A stretch of DNA of 64,000 bases from Bacteroidales bacterium (GTDB taxonomy: Bacteria; Bacteroidota; Bacteroidia; Bacteroidales; G3-4614), in contig SUXK01000004.1 of NCBI GenBank assembly GCA_015061035.1, forward strand, positions 186,001-250,000, read 5' to 3'. Position 1 is the stretch's first letter, and each line of letters opens with the position of its first letter. The notes below the pieces were generated by a model. The model was given only the letters and a program-made list of their open reading frames with translations. It had not been told where the DNA came from and made no database searches. Shown here piece by piece: positions 36,497-45,370 of this stretch. The translations under genes and the position numbers were made by a program.

Positions 36497-37518
36497 TACT
36501 TTATATATTTTTCAAATCCTTTGCTGTAATATAGTTTGTATTGCGATGTATCGCCCGGACATATCAGCATTGCCTCCAATGTTGTATCTGCATCCACCAT
36601 TTTCATTCCCTCTTCTACGCCAAGTACCATAAGGGCTGTTGCATAGGCATCGGCTGTGGCACAATTGTTGGCTATTACTGTTGCACTTAATACTCTCGAC
36701 TCGGTTGGATAACCTGTGCGAGGATCAATTATATGCCACACTTTTTGATTATCTTCTACTTTGAATTTTCGGTAGTTTCCCGATGTTGCTAATGCTTTAT
36801 CGGATAGTTGTAGTATGGTATGAATATCTCCTCCAAGATTACTCTCTTCGGGTTTATCTACGCCTACTCTCCAACTCTCACCTCGTGAGTTTACACCTTT
36901 GCACGATATTTCGCCCCCTATGTTTACCAAATAGTCGGTTACTCCGTTATCTTCTAAGAGTTCAGCAACTTTATCAACTATATAGCCTTTTGCTATTGCA
37001 GAAAAGTTTAGTGTTATATTTGGGTATGCTTTTACTACTTGAGCATCAGTGGTTAGTGTTATTTTGTTCATTCCAACCAACTCTCTTAACTCTGCTACTT
37101 GTTCATCGGTTGGAAATGTTTCGGTTTTAAATCCAAATCCCCATGCGTTTACAAGCGGTGAAATGGTAGGATCAAATGCTCCCATTGTTGCTGTGTAAAC
37201 TTGTTGAGACAGGGTTATTACATTGCCTAACATTTTATCAACTCTGACGGTTGTATCGTTATTGTTTATTGCTGTAAGGAGTGACTCTTTATTAAAAGGG
37301 GAGAGCGAAAGATCACACTCGTTCAAGAGTTTAACTATTGATGTATCAATATTCTCACTTGATTTATATGTTACGCTGTAAAAGGTTGAGAATTTTTCTC
37401 CTACACACTCATTGTATAAGACCTCTTTGGTATCGTTTGAAAATAGTCGTATTAACAAAAAGGCAACTAATACTACTATTGATGCCACCCATCCTTTAAA
37501 ATTTCTTATATAGTTCAT
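36496..37518 (-). CDS. apbE: FAD:protein FMN transferase
   Basis: Covalently attaches FMN to Thr residues of Na+-NQR, Rnf and related flavoproteins, acting outside the cytoplasmic membrane. 340 aa with an N-terminal membrane anchor (~13-25), no lipobox Cys in the usual place. ApbE motifs include AIAKGYIVDKVAELL, VNIGGEISCKG, HIIDPRTGYPT and the C-terminal Mg2+ site NNCATADAYATALMVLG. It overlaps queA by one base and starts 15 bp after the DUF5715 gene. It belongs to the minus-strand run 38.2 to 35.3 kb. Its target flavoproteins are not in the window. Confidence 0.94.
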   Translation of the reverse strand: MNYIRNFKGWVASIVVLVAFLLIRLFSNDTKEVLYNECVGEKFSTFYSVTYKSSENIDTSIVKLLNECDLSLSPFNKESLLTAINNNDTTVRVDKMLGNVITLSQQVYTATMGAFDPTISPLVNAWGFGFKTETFPTDEQVAELRELVGMNKITLTTDAQVVKAYPNITLNFSAIAKGYIVDKVAELLEDNGVTDYLVNIGGEISCKGVNSRGESWRVGVDKPEESNLGGDIHTILQLSDKALATSGNYRKFKVEDNQKVWHIIDPRTGYPTESRVLSATVIANNCATADAYATALMVLGVEEGMKMVDADTTLEAMLICPGDTSQYKLYYSKGFEKYIK

Positions 37519-37533
37519 ATATTTTTCAATCTT

Positions 37534-38232
37534 TTATCGGAATGTAATATGAAAACATCCCTGTTTTACTTCGTATTTTACGTAACACTTGCCTTCTTCT
37601 CTAAACTTTTGCAGAGTTTCGGCAAGTAGCAGTTTTAAATCAAGGTCTGATATTATAAATTGCGGGGTGTATTTACTATATCTACGATATGTAATATCAA
37701 CGGTTGTTCCGAATAGGTGTGCGGAGTTTTCTGTTGAATTTACATTCCATCTGCGCAATCGTTTTATATCTGTCTCTTTACGAAGCACACTGGTTATTAT
37801 AAATCGGTAACTTCCTCCTCCTCGCTCGGCTAATGCTTGATTAAATGCTTCGCCCAATTCATCTAATCTTGCTTTTGCATGAGGTACTAAGTATGGGTGT
37901 GAATGTGTTAGTTTATCAACTTCGTAATAATTACAAGTAACAACCTCCTCCAAAGCACCCTCCTCTACCGATTTTTCAATATCTACTGGTTGAGATACTA
38001 TTCCGTACGATTTTGCAACATTGAGATGAACATCATTTTTATCGTTAAATGTTCTGCGATATGATCCTTTAAAGTTGGTCTTGATATCCTTTTGAACGGT
38101 TATATAATAGGTTTCAGAGGGTTTTATTATAACCTCCTCTTTGGGCATATACTTATATATGGTCATTGCTACTGCAACAACAAAAAAGAGTAGCGAAACT
38201 GCAATTATTATATATTTATATCTCTTTATCAT
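37534..38232 (-). CDS. DUF5715 protein, M15 peptidase-like fold
   Basis: 232 aa from ATG 38232 (MIKRYKYIII); an in-frame ATG at 38271 would lie within the upstream terminator hairpin. One N-terminal membrane anchor (~6-24). The C-terminal half matches the layout of M15 D-Ala-D-Ala peptidases: ITSVLR (cf. ITSGYR), then S170-A-H172-L-F-G-T-T-V-D179, the SxHxxGxxxD zinc signature, and a third ligand at H228 in GCFHITF. The usual catalytic Glu three residues before the last His is Gly225. So it probably binds zinc but may not be an active peptidase. Located between apbE and PBP1A, a cell-wall role is plausible (inference). Confidence 0.75.
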   Translation of the reverse strand: MIKRYKYIIIAVSLLFFVVAVAMTIYKYMPKEEVIIKPSETYYITVQKDIKTNFKGSYRRTFNDKNDVHLNVAKSYGIVSQPVDIEKSVEEGALEEVVTCNYYEVDKLTHSHPYLVPHAKARLDELGEAFNQALAERGGGSYRFIITSVLRKETDIKRLRRWNVNSTENSAHLFGTTVDITYRRYSKYTPQFIISDLDLKLLLAETLQKFREEGKCYVKYEVKQGCFHITFR

Positions 38233-38251
38233 AGGTTTTGCGAAGTTACAA

Positions 38252-38289
38252 AAAAAGAAGGGGTTTCCCAAATATTAAGAAACTCCTTC
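38252..38289 (-). terminator. Terminator after PBP1A gene
   Basis: Stem GAAGGAGTTTC / GGAAACCCCTTC (one G-T pair) followed by a run of T on the minus strand. Confidence 0.75.
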
Positions 38290-38348
38290 GCTATATTTTT
38301 TCTCTCAATTTTAGATATTTAATCAAAGTGAGTTTGGATGGTGTTTTC

Positions 38349-40733
38349 TTAATCAAACATTCCCTCCATTATCTCCTCCTCAACTTTGGTCTCCTCTGTA
38401 ATTGTTGCTGTTATAGAAGATTCTTCCAAATCTCCTTCTCCACATACATCCTGATACTCTTCTGGAACTTCAAAATCTAAATCTTGCGAATATCCAAGTG
38501 TTTGATCGGCATATACCTTTTGCATAAATAGTCCGTATATTGGAAGTGCCATTGAGGCTCCTTGTCCAACCGACATACGATCAAAGTGTATTGAGCGATC
38601 CTCTCCTCCTACCCATACTCCTGCGGAAAGTTCAGGAGTGAATGCCATAAACCAACCATCGGAATTATTGTTTGTGGTTCCTGTTTTACCTCCCATAGGT
38701 GCGGTTATTCCGTACTTATATCTCATTCTAACACCTGTTCCCTCGTTTACTACGTCTTTTAATATTGATAACATTTTGTAGTAGGCTTGTTGACTTACTA
38801 CCTCTGTCATATTTGGAGTAAAGGTTGATATTACATTTCCAAAATTATCTTCAATTCGTGTTACATACATGGGGTCTACACGAATTCCTGCATTTGAGAA
38901 TGCTGTATATGCTGTAACCATCTCCTCAACTGACACTTCGGCTGGCCCTAAGCATAGAGCCACTACTGGATCAATATAGTTTCGTATTCCAAATGAGTGC
39001 ATAAGAGTTGCCAATGCTTGTGGTGAGAGTTGATTCATCAGCCATGCAGATATCCAGTTGTTAGAGGTTGTTAATCCCCATCGGAGTGTTACATCTTCTC
39101 CTACTCTCTTATCGGAAGCATTACGTGGAGCCCAAACATCGCCTGTATATTTATCAACAATGTATGGTTGTACGTTTGGTGCAAGGTCACATGGTGTGAA
39201 TCCCTCTTCCATTGCCAAAGTGTATAGGAAGGGTTTTACGGTTGATCCAACCTGACGACGTCCTACCGATGCCATATCGTATTGGAAATAGCGGAAATCT
39301 ACACCTCCTACGTATGCTTTAACATGTCCGTTTTTTGAGTTCAATACCATAAATCCTGTGTGCAGGAACGATTTATAGTAACGTATTGAATCCATTGGTG
39401 TCATTGTTGTATCAACAACTCCTCGCAATGTATATACCTGCATATCGCATGGTGTTTTAAACGCTGCATCTATCTCTTTTTCGGATTTACCTGCTCTCTT
39501 CATTGTAAGATAACGGTCGCTCTGCTTTTTGCTCCGTTCTAATATTGATGCTACCTCCTCAGATGTTACATCTTCAGAGAAGGGGGCATTTTTCTTACCT
39601 CGCAACTCTTTAAAGAATTCACGTTGCAAATATCCTCCAATATGCTCTTTTACCGCCTCTTCAGCGTATTCTTGCATACGCGAATCAAGAGTGGTATATA
39701 TCTTTAAGCCATCGGTATATATGTTATATTTAGAGCCATCGGGCTTTCTGTTTTTTTCGCACCATCCATATAGAGGATTTGTTGCCCACGCAATTGAGTC
39801 GTCAACATATTGTTGGCGTTGCCATCCGCGATAGTTTGAGCGTTTAGGTTCTTTCGCTGTTAACATTAAACGTAATTTCTCTCTAAAATATGGTGCTGTT
39901 CCCTCTTTGTGGTCAACCTTTCGGAACTTTAATGTTAGGGGTATTTTACTTAATGAGTCGCACTCTGCTTCAGTTATATATCCTGCTTTACACATTTGTG
40001 AGAGTACTACATTTCTACGCCCCTCTGTCTTCTCCTTTCGGCGAACTGGGTTGTATAGTGCTGGATTCTTTAACATTCCCACAAGCATTGCCGCCTCCTC
40101 AATTTTTAAATTATTGGGTGTAGTGCTGAAATATACTGATGCGGCCGATTGTATTCCTACGGCATTATACAAGAAATCGAATTTGTTAAAGTACATTTTT
40201 ATAATCTCTTTCTTGGTATAGAATCGCTCCAATTTTAGGGCAATTACCCACTCTATCGGTTTTTGAAAAAGACGTTCTAATTTATTGTCGGCACTGGGCG
40301 AATATAGTTGCTTTGCCAACTGTTGTGTTATAGTACTTCCTCCGCCTGCTGTTCCAACTCCAAGAACTCCTTTTACAACTGCTCTCGCCAATGCACGAAG
40401 GTCAATTCCTGAATGGTTATAGAAACGTATATCCTCAGTTGCTATTAAAGCATTTATTAGATTGGGAGATATATCTTGATACTCAACATATACTCTGTTT
40501 CCTTGACTTTGATGATAGTTTCCTATCACTTTCAAATCGGCAGAGTATATCTCAGTTGCAAATTTATCTTTTGGATTTTCCAACTCCTCAATAGGGGGCA
40601 TATATCCAATTTTTCCGTTAGATATAAGCACAAAGATTAGTGTAACAGCAAGTATTGCTACTACAAATAATATCCACAATGCTCCTATTACCTTATTTTC
40701 TATTTTTCTATTCTTAATAATTCCCATTTTCAA
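38349..40733 (-). CDS. Class A penicillin-binding protein (PBP1A family)
   Basis: Bifunctional peptidoglycan glycosyltransferase/transpeptidase, 794 aa. One N-terminal membrane anchor (~15-37). GT51 domain with catalytic Glu100 in ATEDIRFYNHSGID and GGSTITQQLAKQLY. The transpeptidase domain has S497-T-V-K500 (GSTVKP), the SNN motif (TTSNNWIS) and KTG in GGKTGTTNNNSDGWF. The C-terminal tail is acidic (DLEESSITATITEETKVEEE) and likely disordered. Two starting Met codons (MKMG). It polymerises and cross-links the cell wall on the periplasmic side. It is a single transcription unit closed by a terminator, with -7-like boxes in its 5' region at 40762-40769 and 40801-40808. Confidence 0.94.
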   Translation of the reverse strand: MKMGIIKNRKIENKVIGALWILFVVAILAVTLIFVLISNGKIGYMPPIEELENPKDKFATEIYSADLKVIGNYHQSQGNRVYVEYQDISPNLINALIATEDIRFYNHSGIDLRALARAVVKGVLGVGTAGGGSTITQQLAKQLYSPSADNKLERLFQKPIEWVIALKLERFYTKKEIIKMYFNKFDFLYNAVGIQSAASVYFSTTPNNLKIEEAAMLVGMLKNPALYNPVRRKEKTEGRRNVVLSQMCKAGYITEAECDSLSKIPLTLKFRKVDHKEGTAPYFREKLRLMLTAKEPKRSNYRGWQRQQYVDDSIAWATNPLYGWCEKNRKPDGSKYNIYTDGLKIYTTLDSRMQEYAEEAVKEHIGGYLQREFFKELRGKKNAPFSEDVTSEEVASILERSKKQSDRYLTMKRAGKSEKEIDAAFKTPCDMQVYTLRGVVDTTMTPMDSIRYYKSFLHTGFMVLNSKNGHVKAYVGGVDFRYFQYDMASVGRRQVGSTVKPFLYTLAMEEGFTPCDLAPNVQPYIVDKYTGDVWAPRNASDKRVGEDVTLRWGLTTSNNWISAWLMNQLSPQALATLMHSFGIRNYIDPVVALCLGPAEVSVEEMVTAYTAFSNAGIRVDPMYVTRIEDNFGNVISTFTPNMTEVVSQQAYYKMLSILKDVVNEGTGVRMRYKYGITAPMGGKTGTTNNNSDGWFMAFTPELSAGVWVGGEDRSIHFDRMSVGQGASMALPIYGLFMQKVYADQTLGYSQDLDFEVPEEYQDVCGEGDLEESSITATITEETKVEEEIMEGMFD

Positions 40734-41020
40734 ATCTGTTTTAGGATTATCCTATTCGAGACAAATATAGTATCTATGTTCGCAGTAGTTTATATTTTCG
40801 CAAAGATAATCTTTTTTTTTAGTTGAATATGTCAATATTATTTAAAACTGGACTTTTATTTACAAGAAAAAATTTTTTATATCACATTTTAATATTTTTG
40901 TTAAGGATGTTACAATAAGTCTGTTTTTTTTTATAGTTTTGTAATGAGGAATGTTGTGTATCTGTAACATTTTGCAACACACTCATTATTAACGATTTAA
41001 TTTTTTACATTGCTTCTTTT

Positions 41021-41935
41021 ATGAAAAGTGAGAGTTTGGTCTCTATTACCGACTACTCCAAAGAGGAGATTTTAGAGGTATTGGAGAGTGCAAGACATTT
41101 TGAGGAAAATCCCAATCAAAAAATTTTAGAAGGGAAAGTTGTTGCCACTCTGTTTTTTGAGCCTTCAACAAGAACACGTTTGAGTTTTGAAACTGCAGTA
41201 ACTCGTCTGGGAGGTAGAATTATTGGTTTTTCTGATGCCTCTACAACAAGTTCGACCAAAGGAGAAACTTTGAACGACACTATTAAGATGGTTAGCAACT
41301 ACGTTGATTTAATTATTATGCGTCACTACCTGGATGGTGCTGCGAGGTATGCTTCTGAGGTTTCGGACAAACCTATTATCAACGCTGGTGATGGTGCTAA
41401 TCAACACCCATCTCAAACAATGCTCGACCTCTACTCTATATACAAAACTCAGGGTACATTAGAGGGATTGAATATTACTATGGTGGGTGACTTAAAATAT
41501 GGTCGCACCGTACACTCTCTAATTATGGCAATGTCACACTTTAATCCAACATTCCACTTTGTTGCTCCCGAAGAACTTAAAATACCCGATGACTACAAAA
41601 AGTTCTGTGAATCAAAGGGTATAAAATATTACGAGCATACTGAATTCTCGCAAGAGGTTATAAACAATGCCGACATACTATATATGACTCGCGTTCAACG
41701 CGAACGCTTTACCGACTTAATGGTTTATGAGAAGGTAAAAGATGTTTACGTTCTTAAAAACAGTATGTTGGATAATTCAAAAGAGAATTTAAGAATTCTT
41801 CACCCACTTCCTCGCGTGAACGAGATTGCATATGACGTTGATAACAACCCTAAAGCATACTACTTTCAACAGGCTAAAAACGGGGTATATGCACGTCAGG
41901 CTATAATTTGCAAAGTATTGGGTATTAAAATTTAA
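41021..41935 (+). CDS. pyrB: Aspartate carbamoyltransferase catalytic chain
   Basis: First committed step of pyrimidine synthesis: carbamoyl phosphate plus aspartate. 304 aa. Motifs are [15 protein letters not shown] (carbamoyl phosphate site), the 80s loop [38 protein letters not shown] and [10 protein letters not shown]. It is followed at 5 bp by pyrI, giving the enteric-type dodecameric, allosterically regulated enzyme. The 287-bp upstream gap contains a -7 match TAGTTTTG at 40934-40941 without a clean -33 box, and no clear leader peptide or attenuator. Confidence 0.97.
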   Translation: MKSESLVSITDYSKEEILEVLESARHFEENPNQKILEGKVVATLFFEPSTRTRLSFETAVTRLGGRIIGFSDASTTSSTKGETLNDTIKMVSNYVDLIIMRHYLDGAARYASEVSDKPIINAGDGANQHPSQTMLDLYSIYKTQGTLEGLNITMVGDLKYGRTVHSLIMAMSHFNPTFHFVAPEELKIPDDYKKFCESKGIKYYEHTEFSQEVINNADILYMTRVQRERFTDLMVYEKVKDVYVLKNSMLDNSKENLRILHPLPRVNEIAYDVDNNPKAYYFQQAKNGVYARQAIICKVLGIKI

Positions 41936-41940
41936 TTGCT

Positions 41941-42402
41941 ATGACTGAATTGAAAAAAGAGTTGAAGGTTGCCGCTTTAGAAAACGGAACTGTTATTGAT
42001 CATATTCCATCAGATAAACTTTTTAAGGTTGTTGAAATTCTTAACCTTTCGGAGTTAGATAAGGCTATCACTATTGGCAACAACTTCACAAGTAAACAGA
42101 TTGGCAAGAAGGGTATTATTAAAATTGCCGACTACTTTTTTAAAGAGGAAGATATTAACAGAATTGCGATTGTTGCCCCTAAGGCAAAAATTAATATAAT
42201 TCGCAACTACGAAGTTACTGAAAAGTATGAGGTTGAGTTACCCGATGAGTTAAGCGATATTATTAAATGCAACAATCCTAAGTGCATAACAAACAACGAA
42301 CCTATGCACACTGTATTCTATATTCAAGATAAAGAGGATATTAGGGTTAAATGTAAATATTGCGAACAGGTTGTAACTTTTGAGGATATTAAACTTGCAT
42401 AA
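41941..42402 (+). CDS. pyrI: Aspartate carbamoyltransferase regulatory chain
   Basis: Binds CTP/ATP and zinc to set ATCase activity. 153 aa. The N-terminal allosteric domain includes [18 protein letters not shown] and the nucleotide-contact segment [20 protein letters not shown]. The C-terminal zinc domain has the four Cys in C-NNPK-C (near residue 117) and C-KY-C (near 140). It is translationally close to pyrB (5 bp). A dispersed repeat cluster follows. Confidence 0.96.
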   Translation: MTELKKELKVAALENGTVIDHIPSDKLFKVVEILNLSELDKAITIGNNFTSKQIGKKGIIKIADYFFKEEDINRIAIVAPKAKINIIRNYEVTEKYEVELPDELSDIIKCNNPKCITNNEPMHTVFYIQDKEDIRVKCKYCEQVVTFEDIKLA

Positions 42403-42409
42403 TCTGCTG

Positions 42410-42540
42410 TCAGTTGTTAGTTAACGAACATACGTTCGTTGAATCTGCTCACGCTCGGCAAAGTTTAAGTAAACTTATTTTGCCCTCGGTTAACCGCAGA
42501 TTTGTTAGTTGTTAGTAAAGTATTAACAATTCCTCATTCC
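42410..42540. repeat. Composite intergenic repeat: TAGTTGTTAG arms with nested fold-backs
   Basis: GTCAGTTGTTAGTTAACGAACATACGTTCGTT (fold-back ACGAAC/GTTCGT), then the AATCTGC ... GCAGATT element (42442-42502, same ends and AACTTATTTT core as 8766-8828), then TTGTTAGTTGTTAG and finally AATTCCTCATTCC, the complement of the AATTAGGAAT repeat. All three repeat types meet here. Confidence 0.6.
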
Positions 42541-42554
42541 TTATTTAAATAAAG

Positions 42555-43130
42555 ATGCACGTTGCCTGGAAACCTGGAACAATGATATATCCTCTGCCTG
42601 CCGCTCTTATAAGTTGCGGTAGTTCGCCTGAGGAGTACAACATGCTTACGGTTGCATGGGTAGGCACAATATGTACCAATCCTGCAATGTGCTACATATC
42701 GGTTCGCCCCGAAAGACACTCATACCCTATCATTAAAAAAAACGGAGCCTTTGTCATAAACCTCACTACCGAGGCAATGGCAAAGGCTGTTGATTTATGT
42801 GGTGTTAAGAGTGGCAAAGATTGTAACAAATGGGGCCTTACCGGTTTTACCCCTATCGCTTCGGAAGTTGTTGATGCTCCCTACATTAAAGAATCGCCTT
42901 TATGTATTGAGTGTAAAGTGGAGCAAATTATAAAATTAGGCTCACACGATATGTTTATTGCCAAAGTTATTCAAGTATTGGCTGATGATAAATATCTGAA
43001 TCCAGAAAACGAAAAGTTTGAGTTAGAGAAGGCTAATCTTTTAGCATACTCACATGGCCACTACTACGGATTGGGTAAAGAGATTGGTAAATTTGGTTGG
43101 TCGGTAATGAAAAAAAAGAAGAAAAAATGA
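42555..43130 (+). CDS. Flavin reductase-like (FMN-binding split-barrel) protein
   Basis: 191 aa, flavin reductase domain family. Split-barrel segments: YPLPAALISCG, NMLTVAWVGTICTNPAMCYISVRPERHSY (flavin phosphate contact) and FVINLTTEAMAKAVDLCG. It lacks any obvious NAD(P)H motif, as is usual. Typical members in anaerobes are FMN-dependent oxidoreductases of unknown substrate. ATG 42555 follows the repeat region. The last codons form a basic tail (KKKKKK), overlapping the start of the next gene by 4 bp (ATGA), so both are translationally coupled. Confidence 0.88.
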   Translation: MHVAWKPGTMIYPLPAALISCGSSPEEYNMLTVAWVGTICTNPAMCYISVRPERHSYPIIKKNGAFVINLTTEAMAKAVDLCGVKSGKDCNKWGLTGFTPIASEVVDAPYIKESPLCIECKVEQIIKLGSHDMFIAKVIQVLADDKYLNPENEKFELEKANLLAYSHGHYYGLGKEIGKFGWSVMKKKKKK

Positions 43131-43837
43131 GAATTATTTTAATTATAATATCGCTTCTTATAGCATTACCTCAAACCTTTGCTCAAGAGAAAAAGACAAA
43201 GGATAGCAAAAAGTTTAACTATGGTGTTTCTCTATCGGCAAATGCTCCTTTTGTACACGACAGAAAAACTTTAGTCAATAACATAGTGGTGAGCAAACCT
43301 TCAAACGAAACTAAAATGGCTGGTAGTATATCGCTATTCGGCAGGGTTAATTTAAAAAATCACTATTTACAATTAGAGGCAGGAACTTCGGTTATAAGAG
43401 ATGTTGTTACTCTGGATATTAAAGAGTTTGGGTATTCAAGTAACCTAAATATTGATTCAAAGAATTTTGCACTTACCCTTGACATTCCACTCATATATGG
43501 ATACAACTTTATTAAACGCGATAAATATGAGTTATCTTTATTTGTTGGTCCTAAATTAAGATATACTTACTTAAACAAAGAGGATATAAATAACCCACAG
43601 AATATAACATTCAATCTTAACGAAGATACAAACCCTATTACCGCATGTGTAATTATTGGTATGGGGACAAAGATTTCGAGAGTTCTAATTGACTTTAAAT
43701 ACGAATTTGGAATAACCGAACACAACAAACCTGGAACGTTCTCATTATACGAAAATAGTGTTTTGATTTCGGAAGGTACATTTTATGCTAAAAGAAGTAT
43801 AAATTTGTTGAGTTTTTCTTTAGGAGTTATTTTGTAA
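43127..43837 (+). CDS. Outer-membrane beta-barrel protein, unknown function
   Basis: 236 aa from ATG 43127, which overlaps the flavin reductase stop (ATGA). A longer frame from 43097 is inside that gene. The signal peptide (1-18) is cut after LPQTFAQ. The remainder alternates in beta-strands: FNYGVSLSANAPFV, MAGSISLFGRVNLK, HYLQLEAGTSVI, LSLFVGPKLRYTY, LLSFSLGVIL, as in PorT/OmpW-like outer-membrane barrels. It ends with a hydrophobic strand. No function is known and its coupling with a flavin reductase is unexplained. The glyA promoter overlaps its last codons. Confidence 0.7.
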   Translation: MRIILIIISLLIALPQTFAQEKKTKDSKKFNYGVSLSANAPFVHDRKTLVNNIVVSKPSNETKMAGSISLFGRVNLKNHYLQLEAGTSVIRDVVTLDIKEFGYSSNLNIDSKNFALTLDIPLIYGYNFIKRDKYELSLFVGPKLRYTYLNKEDINNPQNITFNLNEDTNPITACVIIGMGTKISRVLIDFKYEFGITEHNKPGTFSLYENSVLISEGTFYAKRSINLLSFSLGVIL

Positions 43838-43861
43838 GTAGTAACTTATTGAGTAACTTTG
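43831..43861 (+). promoter_or_regulatory. Promoter of glyA
   Basis: TTTG at 43831-43834, 19 nt, TAACTTTG at 43854-43861: exact Bacteroidota consensus. It starts inside the end of the barrel gene, giving a leader of about 67 nt. Confidence 0.8.
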
Positions 43862-43934
43862 CAACTCATTTCAATCCCTACTGTTTTGGGGATGTTGAAT
43901 AAAACAGATTTTTTTTAAAAACATATCATATTTT

Positions 43935-45215
43935 ATGGAAAGAGATAACAAAATCTTTGACATTATCAAGAGAGAGAGAGAACGCCAAATGAAGGGTATC
44001 GAACTTATTGCTTCGGAGAACTTCGTTAGCGAACAAGTAATGGAGGCTATGGGTTCATGCCTTACTAACAAATACGCCGAAGGTTACCCCGGAAAGAGAT
44101 ACTACGGAGGTTGCGAGGTTGTAGATGAATCAGAGCAACTTGCTATTGATAGAATTAAAGAACTTTATGGTGCTGAATGGGCAAACGTTCAGCCTCACTC
44201 TGGAGCTCAAGCAAACATGGCTGTGTTTATGGCATGTATGAATCCTGGTGACAAATTCTTAGGATTAAACCTTTCTCATGGTGGACACCTTTCACATGGT
44301 TCACCTGTAAACTTCTCAGGACTTGTATTCCAAGCATTGGAGTATGGTGTTAAAGAAGATACAGGATATGTTGATTATGATATGATGGAGGAGATTGCTC
44401 TTCGCGAACGTCCCAAATTGCTTATTGGAGGTGCTTCGGCTTACTCTCGCGAATGGGATTATGCTCGTATGCGTGAAATAGCAGACAAGATTGGTGCTAT
44501 ATTTATGGTTGATATGGCTCACCCCGCAGGTCTTATCGCTGCCGGCTTATTGGAGAATCCTCTTAAATATGCTCACATTGTAACTTCAACAACTCACAAA
44601 ACACTTCGCGGACCTCGCGGCGGTATTATCTTATTAGGAAAAGATTTTGATAACCCATGGGGTAAAACAACCCCTAAAGGTGAGATTCGTAAAATGTCAT
44701 CATTGTTAGACTCGGCAGTATTCCCTGGAGTTCAAGGAGGACCTCTTGAGCATGTTATTGCTGCAAAAGCAGTTGCATTTGGTGAGGCTCTTACTCCTTC
44801 ATATAAAGAGTATCAAACTCAAGTTAAAAAGAATGCCGCTTGTATGGCTAACGCTTTTGTTGAAAAAGGATACAAAATTATTTCGGGAGGAACAGACAAC
44901 CACTGTATGTTGATTGACCTTCGTACTAAATTTCCTGAACTTACAGGTAAAGTTGCAGAGAAAGTTCTTGTTGCTGCCGACATTACAGTAAACAAAAATA
45001 TGGTACCTTTCGATAGCCGTTCTCCATTCCAGACTTCGGGTATTCGCGTAGGAACTCCTGCAATAACTACTCGCGGTGCTAAAGAGGACTTAATGGTTAA
45101 GATTGTTGACCTTATTGACCAAGTATTGGCTAACCCCGAAAGCGAAGCGGTTATTAAAGCCGTTAGAGATGAGGTAAACAAAACAATGAAAGATTACCCT
45201 CTATTCGCCTACTAA
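43935..45215 (+). CDS. glyA: Serine hydroxymethyltransferase
   Basis: Interconverts serine and glycine with tetrahydrofolate, supplying one-carbon units. 426 aa. The PLP lysine is K222 in [25 protein letters not shown] at the N-terminus, [30 protein letters not shown] and [10 protein letters not shown] are family motifs. It is expressed from its own strong promoter and ended by a terminator, as a single gene. Confidence 0.97.
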   Translation: MERDNKIFDIIKRERERQMKGIELIASENFVSEQVMEAMGSCLTNKYAEGYPGKRYYGGCEVVDESEQLAIDRIKELYGAEWANVQPHSGAQANMAVFMACMNPGDKFLGLNLSHGGHLSHGSPVNFSGLVFQALEYGVKEDTGYVDYDMMEEIALRERPKLLIGGASAYSREWDYARMREIADKIGAIFMVDMAHPAGLIAAGLLENPLKYAHIVTSTTHKTLRGPRGGIILLGKDFDNPWGKTTPKGEIRKMSSLLDSAVFPGVQGGPLEHVIAAKAVAFGEALTPSYKEYQTQVKKNAACMANAFVEKGYKIISGGTDNHCMLIDLRTKFPELTGKVAEKVLVAADITVNKNMVPFDSRSPFQTSGIRVGTPAITTRGAKEDLMVKIVDLIDQVLANPESEAVIKAVRDEVNKTMKDYPLFAY

Positions 45216-45235
45216 TATAGAGTATGACTACTAAA

Positions 45236-45270
45236 GAAATCCGCACGAGAAAACAAAGTGCGGATTTTTT
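45236..45270 (+). terminator. Intrinsic terminator after glyA
   Basis: Stem AATCCGCAC / GTGCGGATT with an 11-nt loop followed by TTTT. Confidence 0.85.
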
Positions 45271-45370
45271 AGCGTTATAACATATCTTATTAATATTACT
45301 CTTTTGAAAGAGTTTTAGGTTAAATAGTTACATTTTTTAAGCAAATTACTATTTATTAAATTATATAATT

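Noticed and set aside
40934..40941. Complete promoter for pyrB
   Set aside because: Only the -7 TAGTTTTG fits; no TTTG or TTG within 18-22 nt upstream, so it is not listed as a feature.
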